Positions 34,133-43,103 of a stretch of DNA of 64,000 nucleotides are shown piece after piece. Under the pieces are notes generated by a model. It ran no database searches. It saw only the letters and a list, made by a program, of their open reading frames with translations, and had not been told where the DNA came from. A program made the translations under genes and the position numbers. The stretch covers positions 62,001 to 126,000 of the forward strand of contig JAWLGK010000007.1 of assembly GCA_041685115.1 (NCBI GenBank), in the 5' to 3' direction. The first letter of the stretch is position 1. Every line of letters begins with the position of its first letter. The DNA is from JALOAT01 sp041685115 (lineage in GTDB: Bacteria; Pseudomonadota; Gammaproteobacteria; Thiohalomonadales; Thiohalomonadaceae).

Positions 34133-34927
34133 TCACACCGCCACCGGCGCCTTGATGTGCGGATGGGACTGGTACTCCTCCAACGTGAAGTCCTCGAAGC
34201 GGAAATCGAAAAGGGACTTCACCGCCGGATTGAGCCGCATGCGCGGCAGCGCATAGGGTTCACGGGCGAGTTGGGTGCGCGCCTGCTCCAGATGGTTGGC
34301 GTAGAGGTGGGCATCGCCGAGCGTATGGATGAACTCGCCCGGCGCGAGGCCCGTCACCTGCGCCACCATCATGGTCAGCAGCGCGTAGGAGGCGATGTTG
34401 AAGGGCACGCCCAGGAAGATGTCGGCGCTGCGCTGGTAGAGCTGGCAGGACAGCCTGCCGTCGGCCACATAGAACTGGAACAGGGCGTGGCAGGGCGGCA
34501 GTTTCATCTTGCCGATCTCGCCCACGTTCCAGGCCGAGACCATGAGCCGACGCGAATCCGGGTTGGTGCGGATCTGCTCGATCACCTCGCTGATCTGGTC
34601 GATGTGGCGACCGTCCGGGGTGGGCCAGGACCGCCATTGATAGCCGTACACCGGCCCCAGCTCGCCGTTTTCGTCGGCCCATTCGTCCCAGATGGTCACG
34701 CCGTGCTCGTGCAGGTAACGGATGTTGGTGTCGCCGCGCAGGAACCACAACAGTTCATGGATGATGGACTTGAGGTGCAGCTTCTTGGTGGTCACCACCG
34801 GAAAACCCTGCGCCAGGTCGAAGCGCATCTGGTGACCGAACACGCTGAGCGTGCCGGTGCCGGTGCGGTCTTCCTTGCGGGCGCCGTGCTCGAGCACGTG
34901 GCGCATGAGCTGCAAATAGGCGTGCAT
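34133..34927 (-). CDS. thyA: thymidylate synthase
   Basis: 264 residues. EDRTGTGTLSVFGHQMRFDL, the WRSWPTPDGRHIDQI block, the nucleophile region LPPCHALFQFYV and QRSADIFLGVPFNIASYALL are all conserved. Makes dTMP from dUMP using methylene-tetrahydrofolate. Its start overlaps the lgt stop by one base (TGATG), indicating translational coupling, a pairing also seen in E. coli. Confidence 0.97.
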   Translation of the reverse strand: MHAYLQLMRHVLEHGARKEDRTGTGTLSVFGHQMRFDLAQGFPVVTTKKLHLKSIIHELLWFLRGDTNIRYLHEHGVTIWDEWADENGELGPVYGYQWRSWPTPDGRHIDQISEVIEQIRTNPDSRRLMVSAWNVGEIGKMKLPPCHALFQFYVADGRLSCQLYQRSADIFLGVPFNIASYALLTMMVAQVTGLAPGEFIHTLGDAHLYANHLEQARTQLAREPYALPRMRLNPAVKSLFDFRFEDFTLEEYQSHPHIKAPVAV

Positions 34928-35727
34928 CAGGAGGCTCTTCTCTTGTTATCGGGGGCAGCGTAGGCCTGCCACAGCAGGAACAGGCCCACGGCCATGAGGG
35001 GCAGCGACAGCACCTGACCCATGGTGACCCAGCCAAAAGCCAGGTAGCCCAGGTGCGCATCGGGCTCGCGCACGAACTCCACCAGGAAGCGGAACAGACC
35101 GTAGCACAACGCGAACACGCCTGAGATCGCGCCCACCGGGCGCGGCTTATGTGATAACAGCCAGAGGATGACGAACAACACCACCCCTTCGAGCAGGAGT
35201 TCATACAGCTGTGAAGGATGGCGCGGCAGCGGGCCGGCCCCCGGGAACACCATGGCCCAGGGCACGTCCGTCACCTTGCCCCACAGTTCCGCATTGATGA
35301 AATTGCCGATGCGGCCCGCGCCCAGGCCGATGGGCACCACCGGGGCAAGGAAATCCACCACGCCGAACCAGCGCCGACCCTCACGGCGCGCATACCACCA
35401 CAGGGCGACGAGCACACCGAGCAGGCCACCGTGGAAAGACATGCCGCCCTCCCAGATGCGGATCAACATGAGCGGCTCGGCCAGGAAGGCGCTGAAGTTG
35501 TAGAACAGCACGTAGCCGATGCGGCCGCCGAGGATCACGCCGAGGGCCGCGTAGAACAGCAGGTCATCGATCTGCTGGGGCTGCCAGCCCGAGCCGGGGC
35601 GGCGCGCGCGCAGGCGCAACAGCCACCAGCCGGCGGCGAAGCCCACCAGGTACATGAGGCCGTACCAATGGACCTTGACGGGACCGAGGGAAAACGCGAC
35701 CGGGTCGACAGAAGGATAAGGCAGCAT
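34927..35727 (-). CDS. lgt: prolipoprotein diacylglyceryl transferase
   Basis: 266 residues, seven membrane helices. The Lgt signature GLGAGRIGNFINAELWG is intact, as are YGLMYLVGF at the N-terminus and HPSQLYELLLEG. It transfers diacylglyceryl to the lipobox Cys of prolipoproteins such as those encoded here at 698, 7851, 44528 and 46518. First gene of the lgt-thyA-folA transcript; the shared upstream region holds the inverted repeat at 35808. Confidence 0.96.
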   Translation of the reverse strand: MLPYPSVDPVAFSLGPVKVHWYGLMYLVGFAAGWWLLRLRARRPGSGWQPQQIDDLLFYAALGVILGGRIGYVLFYNFSAFLAEPLMLIRIWEGGMSFHGGLLGVLVALWWYARREGRRWFGVVDFLAPVVPIGLGAGRIGNFINAELWGKVTDVPWAMVFPGAGPLPRHPSQLYELLLEGVVLFVILWLLSHKPRPVGAISGVFALCYGLFRFLVEFVREPDAHLGYLAFGWVTMGQVLSLPLMAVGLFLLWQAYAAPDNKRRAS

Positions 35728-35807
35728 GGCCGGCAGTATACCGGCGGAGTTCCCCGGGATACATCCGCAGGGGCCTGCCCCGGTTCACAGCAAGGCCCCG
35801 CCCCGCT

Positions 35808-35832
35808 AAAGTTGACATCATCAGTCAACTTT
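35808..35832. promoter_or_regulatory. perfect 9-bp inverted repeat upstream of the DUF255 gene
   Basis: AAAGTTGAC and GTCAACTTT are separated by seven bases and end nine bases before the ATG at 35842. The left half contains TTGACA, a perfect -35 hexamer. The symmetry and placement fit an operator for a dimeric regulator, or an mRNA hairpin covering the initiation region. It lies in the divergent region shared with lgt. Confidence 0.6.
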
Positions 35833-35841
35833 GGAATCCCC

Positions 35842-37875
35842 ATGAGCGCCCACCACAACCGCCTCGCCCGCGAGACGAGCCCCTATCTCCAGCAACACGC
35901 AGCCAATCCGGTGGATTGGTATCCCTGGGGAGAGGAGGCGTTGGACCGGGCGCGCCGGGAGGACAAGCCGATCCTGCTGTCCATCGGCTACTCGGCATGC
36001 CACTGGTGCCACGTCATGGCCCACGAGTCCTTCGAGGACCGGGACACCGCGCGGCGCATGAACGCCCTGTTCGTGAACGTGAAAGTGGATCGCGAAGAGC
36101 GCCCGGACCTGGACCGCATCTACCAGCTCGCGCACCAGGTACTGGCCGGGCGCCCCGGAGGCTGGCCGCTCACCGTGTTCCTCGCCCCGGATCAGACGCC
36201 CTTTTTCGCCGGCACCTACTTTCCCCGCGAACAGCGCTACGGGTTGCCCTCGTTCAGCGCGGTGCTGCAACGCATCAGCGGGATCTATCACGACCACCGC
36301 CACGCCCTGGACGACCAGAACGCGGCCGTGCGCGCGGCGCTCCAGCAGCTGGCAGGCGACGGCGAGACCGCCGCCCGCCTGGACGATCGCCCGCTGATCG
36401 CCGCACGCACGGCGCTGGCGGCCAGCTACGACCCGCGCTATGGCGGCTTCGGTGAGGCGCCCAAATTTCCCCGCGTCCCCGAACTGGCGCTGCTGCTGCA
36501 CCTCGGCGTCGCCGGCGACGGCGAGGCCGCGCGCATGGCGCTGCACAGCTTGCGCGCCATGGCCGCAGGCGGCCTGTTCGATCACCTGGGCGGCGGCTTT
36601 TTCCGCTACGCGGTGGACGCCCGCTGGGAGATCCCGCATTTCGAAAAGATGCTCTACGACAACGCCTTGTTGTTGCCGCTCTACGCCGAGGCCTGGCGCT
36701 TCACCGGCGAGGCGTCGTTCCGGGAGGTGGCGGAGCGCACCGCCGAATGGGTGATGCGCGAAATGCAGGCACCGGCGGGCGGCTACTACGCCACCCTCGA
36801 CGCGGACAGCGAGGGCCATGAGGGGCGCTTTTACAGCTGGTCGTACGAGGAACTGACAGCGGCGCTGCCGGCGGCGGACGTGCCGCTGGCCGCCGCGCTC
36901 TACGGGCTCGACGGACCGGCCAACTTCGAAGGGCGCTGGCACCTGCAGCGGCGCCGTGCACTGGCGGAGCTGGCCGATCAGCTCGGCCTGCCCGCAGCCA
37001 CGCTGGCTGGGCGGGAAACCGCCATCCGCGCGGCGCTGTTAGAGGCCCGCACACAGCATCCCGCGCCCGGCCGCGACGAGAAGATTCTGGCGGGCTGGAA
37101 CGGGCTCATGATGCGCGGCATGGCAGTGGCCGGCCGCCTGCTCGGCCGCGACGACTTCGTACACTCGGCGCAGCGTGCCCTCGACTTCCTGCGCACCCAC
37201 TTGCTGGACGACGGCCGGCTGCTCGCCTCCTGGAAGGACAACATCGCCCTGCTGCCGGCGTATCTCGACGACCACGCCTTTCTGGTCGACGGCATCCTCG
37301 CCCAGTTGGAGGCGCGCTGGCGTGACGGCGACCTGTCCTTCGCCATCGCCCTCGCGGACCTGCTGCTCGAACACTTCGAGGACGAATCCCACGGCGGGTT
37401 CTTCTTCACCGCGGACGATCACGAGCGGCTCATCCACCGCCCCAAGACCTTCGGCGACGAATCGCTGCCCAACGGTAACGGTGTCGCCGCTTCCGCGCTG
37501 TTGCGCCTGGGTCGACTGGTAGGGCGGCTGGACTTCACCGATGCCGCAGAGCGCACCCTGCGCGCCGCCTGGCCGCATGCGCAGCGCCACAGCACCGGCC
37601 ACGCCGGCGTGCTGCTGGCCTTGCGCGAATACCTGGCGCCCCGTCCCAGCATCGTGCTGCGCGGCAGTGGCACGGCCCTGGATGCCTGGCAGGCGGTGCT
37701 CGCGCGGCATTTCGACCCGGGCCGGCACGTGCTGGTCGTGCCGGAAGACGCCAGCGATCTGCCAGGTACCCTGGCGGAACAGGTGGCGCAGCCAGCGCCG
37801 GTGGCCTACATCTGCGGGCCGGACCGCTGCCTACCGCCCATTCACGCGCCGGAGCACCTCACCGCGCTGCTCTGA
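35842..37875 (+). CDS. DUF255 thioredoxin-fold / glycosidase-like protein (YyaL/SPATA20 type)
   Basis: 677 residues. The N-terminal thioredoxin-like domain has the family opening NRLARETSPYLQQHAANPVDW and the active CxxC as SACHWCHVMAHESFED (Cys 53 and 56), then VKVDREERPDLD and GGWPLTVFL. The large C-terminal part is an alpha/alpha toroid like glycoside hydrolases (PHFEKMLYDNALL, DEKILAGWNGLMMRG). Substrate and cellular role of this widespread family are unknown. No signal peptide, so cytoplasmic. The ATG directly follows the inverted repeat at 35808; earlier in-frame codons run antisense to lgt. Confidence 0.9.
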   Translation: MSAHHNRLARETSPYLQQHAANPVDWYPWGEEALDRARREDKPILLSIGYSACHWCHVMAHESFEDRDTARRMNALFVNVKVDREERPDLDRIYQLAHQVLAGRPGGWPLTVFLAPDQTPFFAGTYFPREQRYGLPSFSAVLQRISGIYHDHRHALDDQNAAVRAALQQLAGDGETAARLDDRPLIAARTALAASYDPRYGGFGEAPKFPRVPELALLLHLGVAGDGEAARMALHSLRAMAAGGLFDHLGGGFFRYAVDARWEIPHFEKMLYDNALLLPLYAEAWRFTGEASFREVAERTAEWVMREMQAPAGGYYATLDADSEGHEGRFYSWSYEELTAALPAADVPLAAALYGLDGPANFEGRWHLQRRRALAELADQLGLPAATLAGRETAIRAALLEARTQHPAPGRDEKILAGWNGLMMRGMAVAGRLLGRDDFVHSAQRALDFLRTHLLDDGRLLASWKDNIALLPAYLDDHAFLVDGILAQLEARWRDGDLSFAIALADLLLEHFEDESHGGFFFTADDHERLIHRPKTFGDESLPNGNGVAASALLRLGRLVGRLDFTDAAERTLRAAWPHAQRHSTGHAGVLLALREYLAPRPSIVLRGSGTALDAWQAVLARHFDPGRHVLVVPEDASDLPGTLAEQVAQPAPVAYICGPDRCLPPIHAPEHLTALL

Positions 37876-37896
37876 CACACACCCCCTCTCCTTCAG

Positions 37897-38295
37897 GCTG
37901 TCGCTTGGCCACATCTTGTGCGCCACTCCCTCTCCCTCCGGGAGCTGTCTCTTGGTCACATTTCGCCGTTGTAGCCAGCCCTTCTTGCCCCCTCTCCCTC
38001 TGGGAGACGAGCGCATGGATGCGCGAGGTACGACCCCATGGATGGGGGAGGTAGACCATGCCGGGAGCAAGCGGTCGAGAGCAACGCAGGGAGCGGTTGC
38101 CGAGGGCTGGGGAGAGGGGATCAATTCAGGCGCGGCCGTTAGCTTATTGATCCCCTCATCCTGTCCTTCGGCAATTCGCTCCATGCATTGCCTACCTCCT
38201 GCATCCATGCATCTCCCGGAGGGAGAAGGGGTGAATCTTTACGGCTGCCGGTTAGGGCCTCTGCCTCTCCGGGTGATGTGTTCAAGAGACACCGC
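37897..38295. repeat. hairpin-rich interspersed element, copy B
   Basis: The core 38004-38229 is nearly identical to the element at 2675-2901. Left boundary motifs GCTGTCGCTTGGCCACAT (37897) and GCTGTCTCTTGGTCACAT (37944) occur twice in direct orientation; the right boundary ATGTGTTCAAGAGACACCGC (38276) is their degraded inverse. The same CATGGATG-centred hairpins are present. The element fills most of the 517-bp gap 37876-38392, where no gene is evident. Confidence 0.75.
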
Positions 38296-38333
38296 GCTGA
38301 AGAGCGGTCGCGTATTTGTTTGATGCCAGCGGG

Positions 38334-38361
38334 TTTGCAAGGGCTGCGCTTCTGGTAAGCT
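38334..38361 (+). promoter_or_regulatory. candidate promoter of the haem-motif GGDEF/EAL gene
   Basis: TTTGCA (38334-38339) and TAAGCT (38356-38361), 16 bp apart and about 30 bp before the ATG. Each matches the sigma-70 consensus only partly; position just outside the repeat element is the main support. Confidence 0.3.
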
Positions 38362-38392
38362 GCCTGCGCTTGCCACCGTTGCGTCAATTGCC

Positions 38393-40993
38393 ATGCCGCT
38401 ACCCAAAACAATAAAAGGATTTATCCTGCTCGCTTCCGCGGGCGTGTCGCTGGTGATGTTCACCACGTTGTATGGGGCCATCACGCGAGTCTATGACGAC
38501 GCGGTCCGCGAGAATGCCGTGGAGGTCTCGGAGACCCTCGCCCAGGGCACCTTCAACGCCATGTTCCAGGTGATGCGCCAGGGCTGGACGCGGCCGCAGG
38601 TGGAGGAGTTCATCAGCTCGGTACAGCAGGCCTCCGCCGGCGCGCCCTACTCCATCGACATCTACCGTGGTGATCGCGTCAGCGAACTGTTTGGTCCCAT
38701 CGAGCAGAACCACATCGATGGCCCCGTCCTGCAAACCTTCGGGCAGGCCGTGCCTGTCACCCAGGAAATCGACGGCATCCTGCAACACACCTTTCCACTG
38801 GTGGCACGTGACGAATGCCTGCGCTGTCACGTGAACGCCAGCGCCGGCGAGGTGCTGGGGGTCATAGACGTGCGTCAGGACGTGGGCGCACTGACCACCC
38901 AGGCACGCAATAACCTGCTGTTCGCGCTGCTGCTCGTCAGTCCCATCCCGATCCTTGCGGCCCTCCTCGCGGTGTGGTTCTTCCAACGCAAACTGGACGG
39001 GTCCATCAATTTCCTTCAGCAGAACATCGAACGCATCAATAAGGTTTCCGACCTGCGCAACATCGAGCGCAGCAGTCCGGACCTGGGTTTTGCGGAGTTC
39101 AACAGCATTTTCGCGAAAGTCGGCGAGTTGGCCGACAAGCTCCGTTCCGTCGCCGTCGACAAGGACCTGCTGGAATTCGAGATCCGCCTGTTGGAGAAAT
39201 TCGTCATCACCTCCGAGGTGGTGCGCGACTGGCGGGAATACGTGGGTTTCCTGCTCACCGATATCAATCAAGTGATCGAAGCCTACAGCCTGTTCTCCAT
39301 TTTCAAAGTGGACGATGAGCTGTTCGATCTGGAGGTGTTCTGGGCCCGGCCACCCGAAGCGAACACACGCCAGCTCATGGAGCAGGCAATACGCACCGCC
39401 CTGCTGGTCCACCCGGCCTTCGGCAGCCTGGCCTCACTGGAATTCCATCACCATGTGGCCGGCACCGGCGAGCCGATCACACTCAGCCGTGAGCAACTGG
39501 AGCTGCAGACCAAGTCGCTCATCGTTGAAACCCCCAAGATCGGCGGCATCGTAGGCATCGGCGTGCATGCGGACCTGGTGAAGGACCAGACCCGCCTGCT
39601 GGTCACCGAGAGCATCCTTTCCACGCTGCTGAACGTGGTCGGCTCGGTCAAGGCCATCTACAAGTACACGCGCGACCTGGAGTACTACGCCACCCGCGAC
39701 CCGCTCACCAACCTGTACAACCAGCGCCTGTTTTGGGAGCTGCTCGGCTATGAGATCAAACGTGCCGAGCGCCACAACTACTCGTTCGCACTGCTGGTCA
39801 TCGACCTGGACAATTTCAAGTCCATCAACGACACCTACGGCCACGCCTTCGGTGACAAGTTCCTGCAGGAGTTCGCCCTGTCGGTACAGCGTGTGCTGCG
39901 CACCGGCGACATTTTCGCGCGCTACGGCGGTGACGAGTTCGTGCTGATCCTGCCCGAGGCGGCCATCACGCTTGCGGAAACCCTCAGCACGCGGGTGCTG
40001 GAGAGTGCTTCGCGGATGAGTCTCGAAGCCCCGGACGGCAGCCGGGTGAAGGCCACCATCTCCATCGGCATTGCGCTGTTCCCGGATCACGCCACCGACG
40101 TCAAGGACCTGTTCCTGTTCGCCGACAACATGATGTACAAGGCCAAATCCGACGGCAAGAACCGCATCGGCCTGCCCACCAACGACGACGTGGTGGACAT
40201 CTTCCGCAATATCGGCGAAAAGAGCCTGGTCATTGCCAACGCCATCGAGGAACGGCGCATCGTGCCGTTCTTCCAGCCCATCGTCGCCACCGGCGACGGC
40301 ACCGTCACGGCCATCGAGGTGCTGAGCCGTCTCGCCCTGCCCGACGGCCTGCTCGGCGCCCACGAGTTCATCGAGATCACCGAGAAGCTCGGCCTGATCC
40401 ACAAGCTCGATGCCATCGTCATGGAGAAGACCTTCGAGCAGGTCGTGCAGCACGACTACCGCGGTCTCATCTTCCTCAACCTGTCGCCACGCGCCCTGGT
40501 AATGGGCGAATTCGTACGCGACCTGAAGGCATTGTCGCAGCAATACGGCATAGCGCCACAACGCGTGGTATTCGAGATCACCGAGCGCGACACGGTCCGT
40601 AATATGGGCCTGCTCGAGAAATTCGTGAATGAGCTCAAGAACGCGGGTTTCGGCCTCGCCATCGACGATTTCGGCTCCGGTTTTTCGTCATTCCACTATC
40701 TGAAGCGCTTCCCTATCGACTATGTGAAGATCGAGGGCGACTTCGTGGTGAACATGGCCAACGACCAACGCGATGCCGCCTTCGTGAAGAGCATCTCGGC
40801 GCTGGCCCAGGAACTCGGCATCCTCTCCATCGCCGAGTTCGTGGAGAGTGCAGAGGTGCTGGAATACGTGCGCCTCGCCGGCATCGACTACGCGCAGGGC
40901 TTCCACGTCGGACGGCCCACCCCCAGTCTGGCGGAAGCGGCGTCGCTCGGCACGGGTCCGGGCGAGGACGCACAGGCCTCCAGTGTTCTGTGA
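38393..40993 (+). CDS. GGDEF/EAL protein with periplasmic CxxCH haem-binding sensor
   Basis: 866 residues. Membrane helices at about 7-29 and 174-197 enclose a periplasmic domain with a c-type haem motif CLRCH at 142-146, followed by GEVLGVIDVR, as in Tll0287/DUF3365-like haem sensors. A long cytoplasmic linker (about 200-440) leads to GGDEF at 512-516 (RYGGDEF) with an RxxD inhibitory site (RTGD). The EAL domain has EVL at 642-644 in place of EAL, but retains LNLSPRAL, FEITERD, DDFGSGFSS and YVKIEG. It probably changes c-di-GMP in response to redox, oxygen or NO. The adjacent ygiM-like gene follows by 75 bp. Confidence 0.88.
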   Translation: MPLPKTIKGFILLASAGVSLVMFTTLYGAITRVYDDAVRENAVEVSETLAQGTFNAMFQVMRQGWTRPQVEEFISSVQQASAGAPYSIDIYRGDRVSELFGPIEQNHIDGPVLQTFGQAVPVTQEIDGILQHTFPLVARDECLRCHVNASAGEVLGVIDVRQDVGALTTQARNNLLFALLLVSPIPILAALLAVWFFQRKLDGSINFLQQNIERINKVSDLRNIERSSPDLGFAEFNSIFAKVGELADKLRSVAVDKDLLEFEIRLLEKFVITSEVVRDWREYVGFLLTDINQVIEAYSLFSIFKVDDELFDLEVFWARPPEANTRQLMEQAIRTALLVHPAFGSLASLEFHHHVAGTGEPITLSREQLELQTKSLIVETPKIGGIVGIGVHADLVKDQTRLLVTESILSTLLNVVGSVKAIYKYTRDLEYYATRDPLTNLYNQRLFWELLGYEIKRAERHNYSFALLVIDLDNFKSINDTYGHAFGDKFLQEFALSVQRVLRTGDIFARYGGDEFVLILPEAAITLAETLSTRVLESASRMSLEAPDGSRVKATISIGIALFPDHATDVKDLFLFADNMMYKAKSDGKNRIGLPTNDDVVDIFRNIGEKSLVIANAIEERRIVPFFQPIVATGDGTVTAIEVLSRLALPDGLLGAHEFIEITEKLGLIHKLDAIVMEKTFEQVVQHDYRGLIFLNLSPRALVMGEFVRDLKALSQQYGIAPQRVVFEITERDTVRNMGLLEKFVNELKNAGFGLAIDDFGSGFSSFHYLKRFPIDYVKIEGDFVVNMANDQRDAAFVKSISALAQELGILSIAEFVESAEVLEYVRLAGIDYAQGFHVGRPTPSLAEAASLGTGPGEDAQASSVL

Positions 40994-41068
40994 AGCCCGC
41001 CACGGCCCGGAGGCCCGGATCGCATACAATCCGCAATTCCGTATGTTCCATCTGCCTGGATGCACCGC

Positions 41069-41728
41069 ATGAAACGTGTACTTCCGTTCCTGCTTCTTTT
41101 TGCCGTCGGTTTCGCCCATGCTGCCGACTATCTTTACGTGGATGACAAGCTGATCGTGACCCTACGCACGGGCCAGGGTAATCAGTACAAGATTCTCAGT
41201 ACCCTGGAGAGCGGCATGCGCCTCGAGGTGCTTGAGGTGGATGGCGAGTTCGTGCGCGCGCGCGATCCGAAGGGTATCGAAGGCTGGGTGCGCCTCCAGT
41301 ACCTGACCGAGCAGCCCATCGCCCGTGACCGGCTGGCGACTGCCGAGAAGAAGATCGCCTCGCTCGAGACCGAGCGGCAGAAACTCAAGGAACAACTGGG
41401 CACGGCCCAGAACGAACGCACCGAGATCCGCAAGGCACGTGCGCAGCTCGAGAAGGATTACGAGAAGGTGCAAAAGGAGCTGGCCGAACTCCGTGTGGTC
41501 GCTGCCGGCCCCATCAAACTGCACGAGGACAACGAGGCCATGCGCGTGCGGCTCGCCAGCCTGGAGGACGAGAACAACCGCCTGCGCACCACCAACGCCA
41601 AGCTGCAGGACGACTCCTACCGCGAGTGGTTCCTATCCGGCGCCGGCGTACTCGGCGGCGGCATCCTGCTCGGACTCGTCTTGCCCAAACTACGCCGCCG
41701 CAAGTCCGCCTGGGCCAGCGACTTCTGA
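41069..41728 (+). CDS. SH3-domain envelope protein, YgiM/TIGR04211 type
   Basis: 219 residues: signal peptide ending AHA, a bacterial SH3 domain at about 21-88 (YLYVDDKLIVTLRTGQGNQYK, EGWVRLQYL), a coiled coil at about 95-185 rich in Glu/Lys/Leu heptads, and a C-terminal membrane helix (GVLGGGILLGLVLPKL) followed by RRRK. This order is that of E. coli YgiM-like proteins. The second ATG (41069) is used; the first, at 41060, adds only three residues. Role in the envelope is unclear. Confidence 0.85.
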   Translation: MKRVLPFLLLFAVGFAHAADYLYVDDKLIVTLRTGQGNQYKILSTLESGMRLEVLEVDGEFVRARDPKGIEGWVRLQYLTEQPIARDRLATAEKKIASLETERQKLKEQLGTAQNERTEIRKARAQLEKDYEKVQKELAELRVVAAGPIKLHEDNEAMRVRLASLEDENNRLRTTNAKLQDDSYREWFLSGAGVLGGGILLGLVLPKLRRRKSAWASDF

Positions 41729-41763
41729 CCTCGAAGCGCCGCTTCTGTCCAGAGACGGGTTTG

Positions 41764-41932
41764 AAAGCGGAGGACGCGGAGCTCGCGGAGGGGAGGAAGC
41801 TCTCACTAGGTAAGTCGGCCTGGGCCAGCAACGTCAGGCAGAAGTGCCTGGCGCGGCACCGGAGCTCTCACCAAGGCTCAACGGATTTTCTTTTCCTCCG
41901 CGGCCTCCGCGCCTCCGCGACCTCCGCGTTGC
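41764..41932. repeat. GCGGAGG-family inverted repeat element
   Basis: Left arm 41764-41800 (AAAGCGGAGGACGCGGAG) and right arm 41890-41932 (CTCCGCGGCCTCCGCGCC), about 90 bp apart. The spacer contains a second copy of the 3' end of the preceding gene: AAGTCGGCCTGGGCCAGC at 41812-41829 nearly repeats 41702-41719. It lies between the convergent ygiM-like and PfkB kinase genes. Confidence 0.68.
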
Positions 41933-41961
41933 GCTGTCACTTTTCCTCCCACAGCAGGACC

Positions 41962-42894
41962 TCAGAGGTGGTACGCAAACGCCTCGTAAAAGCGCGCCCT
42001 GAATTCGTGCTCCGAGAAGTGGTGGTTCTGGGTGCCGTGGTGTTCCACCTTGATGGCGCCCATGAGCGAGGCGATGCGGCCCGTGGTCTCCCAATCCAAA
42101 CCATGCATGAGGCCGTGCAGCAGCCCGGCCCGGTAGGCGTCGCCACAGCCGGTCGGGTCCGCGACGCCGCGCACAGGGGCGTTGGGAATCTCGATGCGAT
42201 GCCCGTCGGCGTAGATGTGTGAACCCTTGGCGCCCTTGGTGACGATCAATGCCTTCACCTTCCCGGCCAGATCATGCAAGGCCACACCGGTACGCTGCTC
42301 CAGTAACTGACCTTCGTAATCGTTCACGGCGACCCAGCTCGCCTGGTCAATGAAGCGCAACAGTTCGTCACCGGAAAACATCGGCAGACCCTGACCAGGA
42401 TCGAAGATGAACGGAATCCCCGCTTCCGCGAACTGCCGGGCGTGCTCCACCATACCGCCGCGCCCATCCGGGGCGACAATACCGAGGGTGACGCCCTCGG
42501 CATCATGCACACTGTTCTCGTGGGCGTGACTCATGGCGCCCGGATGAAAGGCGGTGATCTGGTTGTCGTCCATATCTGTGGTGATGAAGGCCTGCGCCGT
42601 GTACGCACTGTCGATCACCTTCACGTGGCGTCCGTCGATGCCGCACTTGTCCATCCACTGCCGGTAAGCATCGAAATCCTGGCCCACCGTCGCCATGGGC
42701 AGCGGCGCATCGCCAAGGAGCTTCAGGTTATAGGCGATATTACCGGCGCAGCCGCCAAACTCGCGCCGCATCTCTGGCACCAGGAAAGACACGTTGAGGA
42801 TGTGCACCTTCTCCGGAAGGATGTGGTTCTTGAAGTGGTCGCGGAACACCATGATGGTGTCGTAGGCGTAGGAGCCGCAGATGAGGGCGGTCAT
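41962..42894 (-). CDS. PfkB-family carbohydrate/adenosine kinase
   Basis: 310 residues, ribokinase superfamily. N-terminal LICGSYAYDTIM, the substrate Gly-Gly turn FGGCAGNIAYNLKLLGD, and the C-terminal anion-hole motif ADPTGCGDAYRAGLLHG, where the usual GAGD is GCGD with the catalytic Asp kept. The pattern is nearest to adenosine-kinase-like members found in proteobacteria, but the substrate could equally be a ribonucleoside or sugar. It stands alone between repeat elements. Confidence 0.85.
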   Translation of the reverse strand: MTALICGSYAYDTIMVFRDHFKNHILPEKVHILNVSFLVPEMRREFGGCAGNIAYNLKLLGDAPLPMATVGQDFDAYRQWMDKCGIDGRHVKVIDSAYTAQAFITTDMDDNQITAFHPGAMSHAHENSVHDAEGVTLGIVAPDGRGGMVEHARQFAEAGIPFIFDPGQGLPMFSGDELLRFIDQASWVAVNDYEGQLLEQRTGVALHDLAGKVKALIVTKGAKGSHIYADGHRIEIPNAPVRGVADPTGCGDAYRAGLLHGLMHGLDWETTGRIASLMGAIKVEHHGTQNHHFSEHEFRARFYEAFAYHL

Positions 42895-42985
42895 GACAGG
42901 TCTCGCTGGCTTGAAATCAGGGCGACACTAAACCAGCGCATGGCGCGCTTTGCAAGCCGCACGTGTCCCGGTGTCGAACCGCGTG

Positions 42986-43074
42986 GCCCGGATGAAGCAA
43001 GGCGGAATCCGGGTCCCTGTCCCGTGATTCACCCGCGCCATTCCCCGTATTCCGCTCCGCTTCATCCGGGCTAC
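42986..43074. repeat. GCCCGGATGAAG-family inverted repeat
   Basis: Left arm GCCCGGATGAAGCAAGG... ending ATCCGGG (42986-43013) and right arm CCCGTATTCCG... ending TTCATCCGGGCTAC (43045-43074) are imperfect inverses with a 31-bp loop. The CCGGATTCCGCTTCGCTTCATCCGGGCTAC sequence type is a dispersed palindrome seen in many gammaproteobacteria. It lies 30 bp beyond the DUF5666 gene stop and upstream of the PfkB kinase. Confidence 0.78.
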
Positions 43075-43103
43075 CTGGCAACGGGTGTATCACGCTACGC
43101 GGT

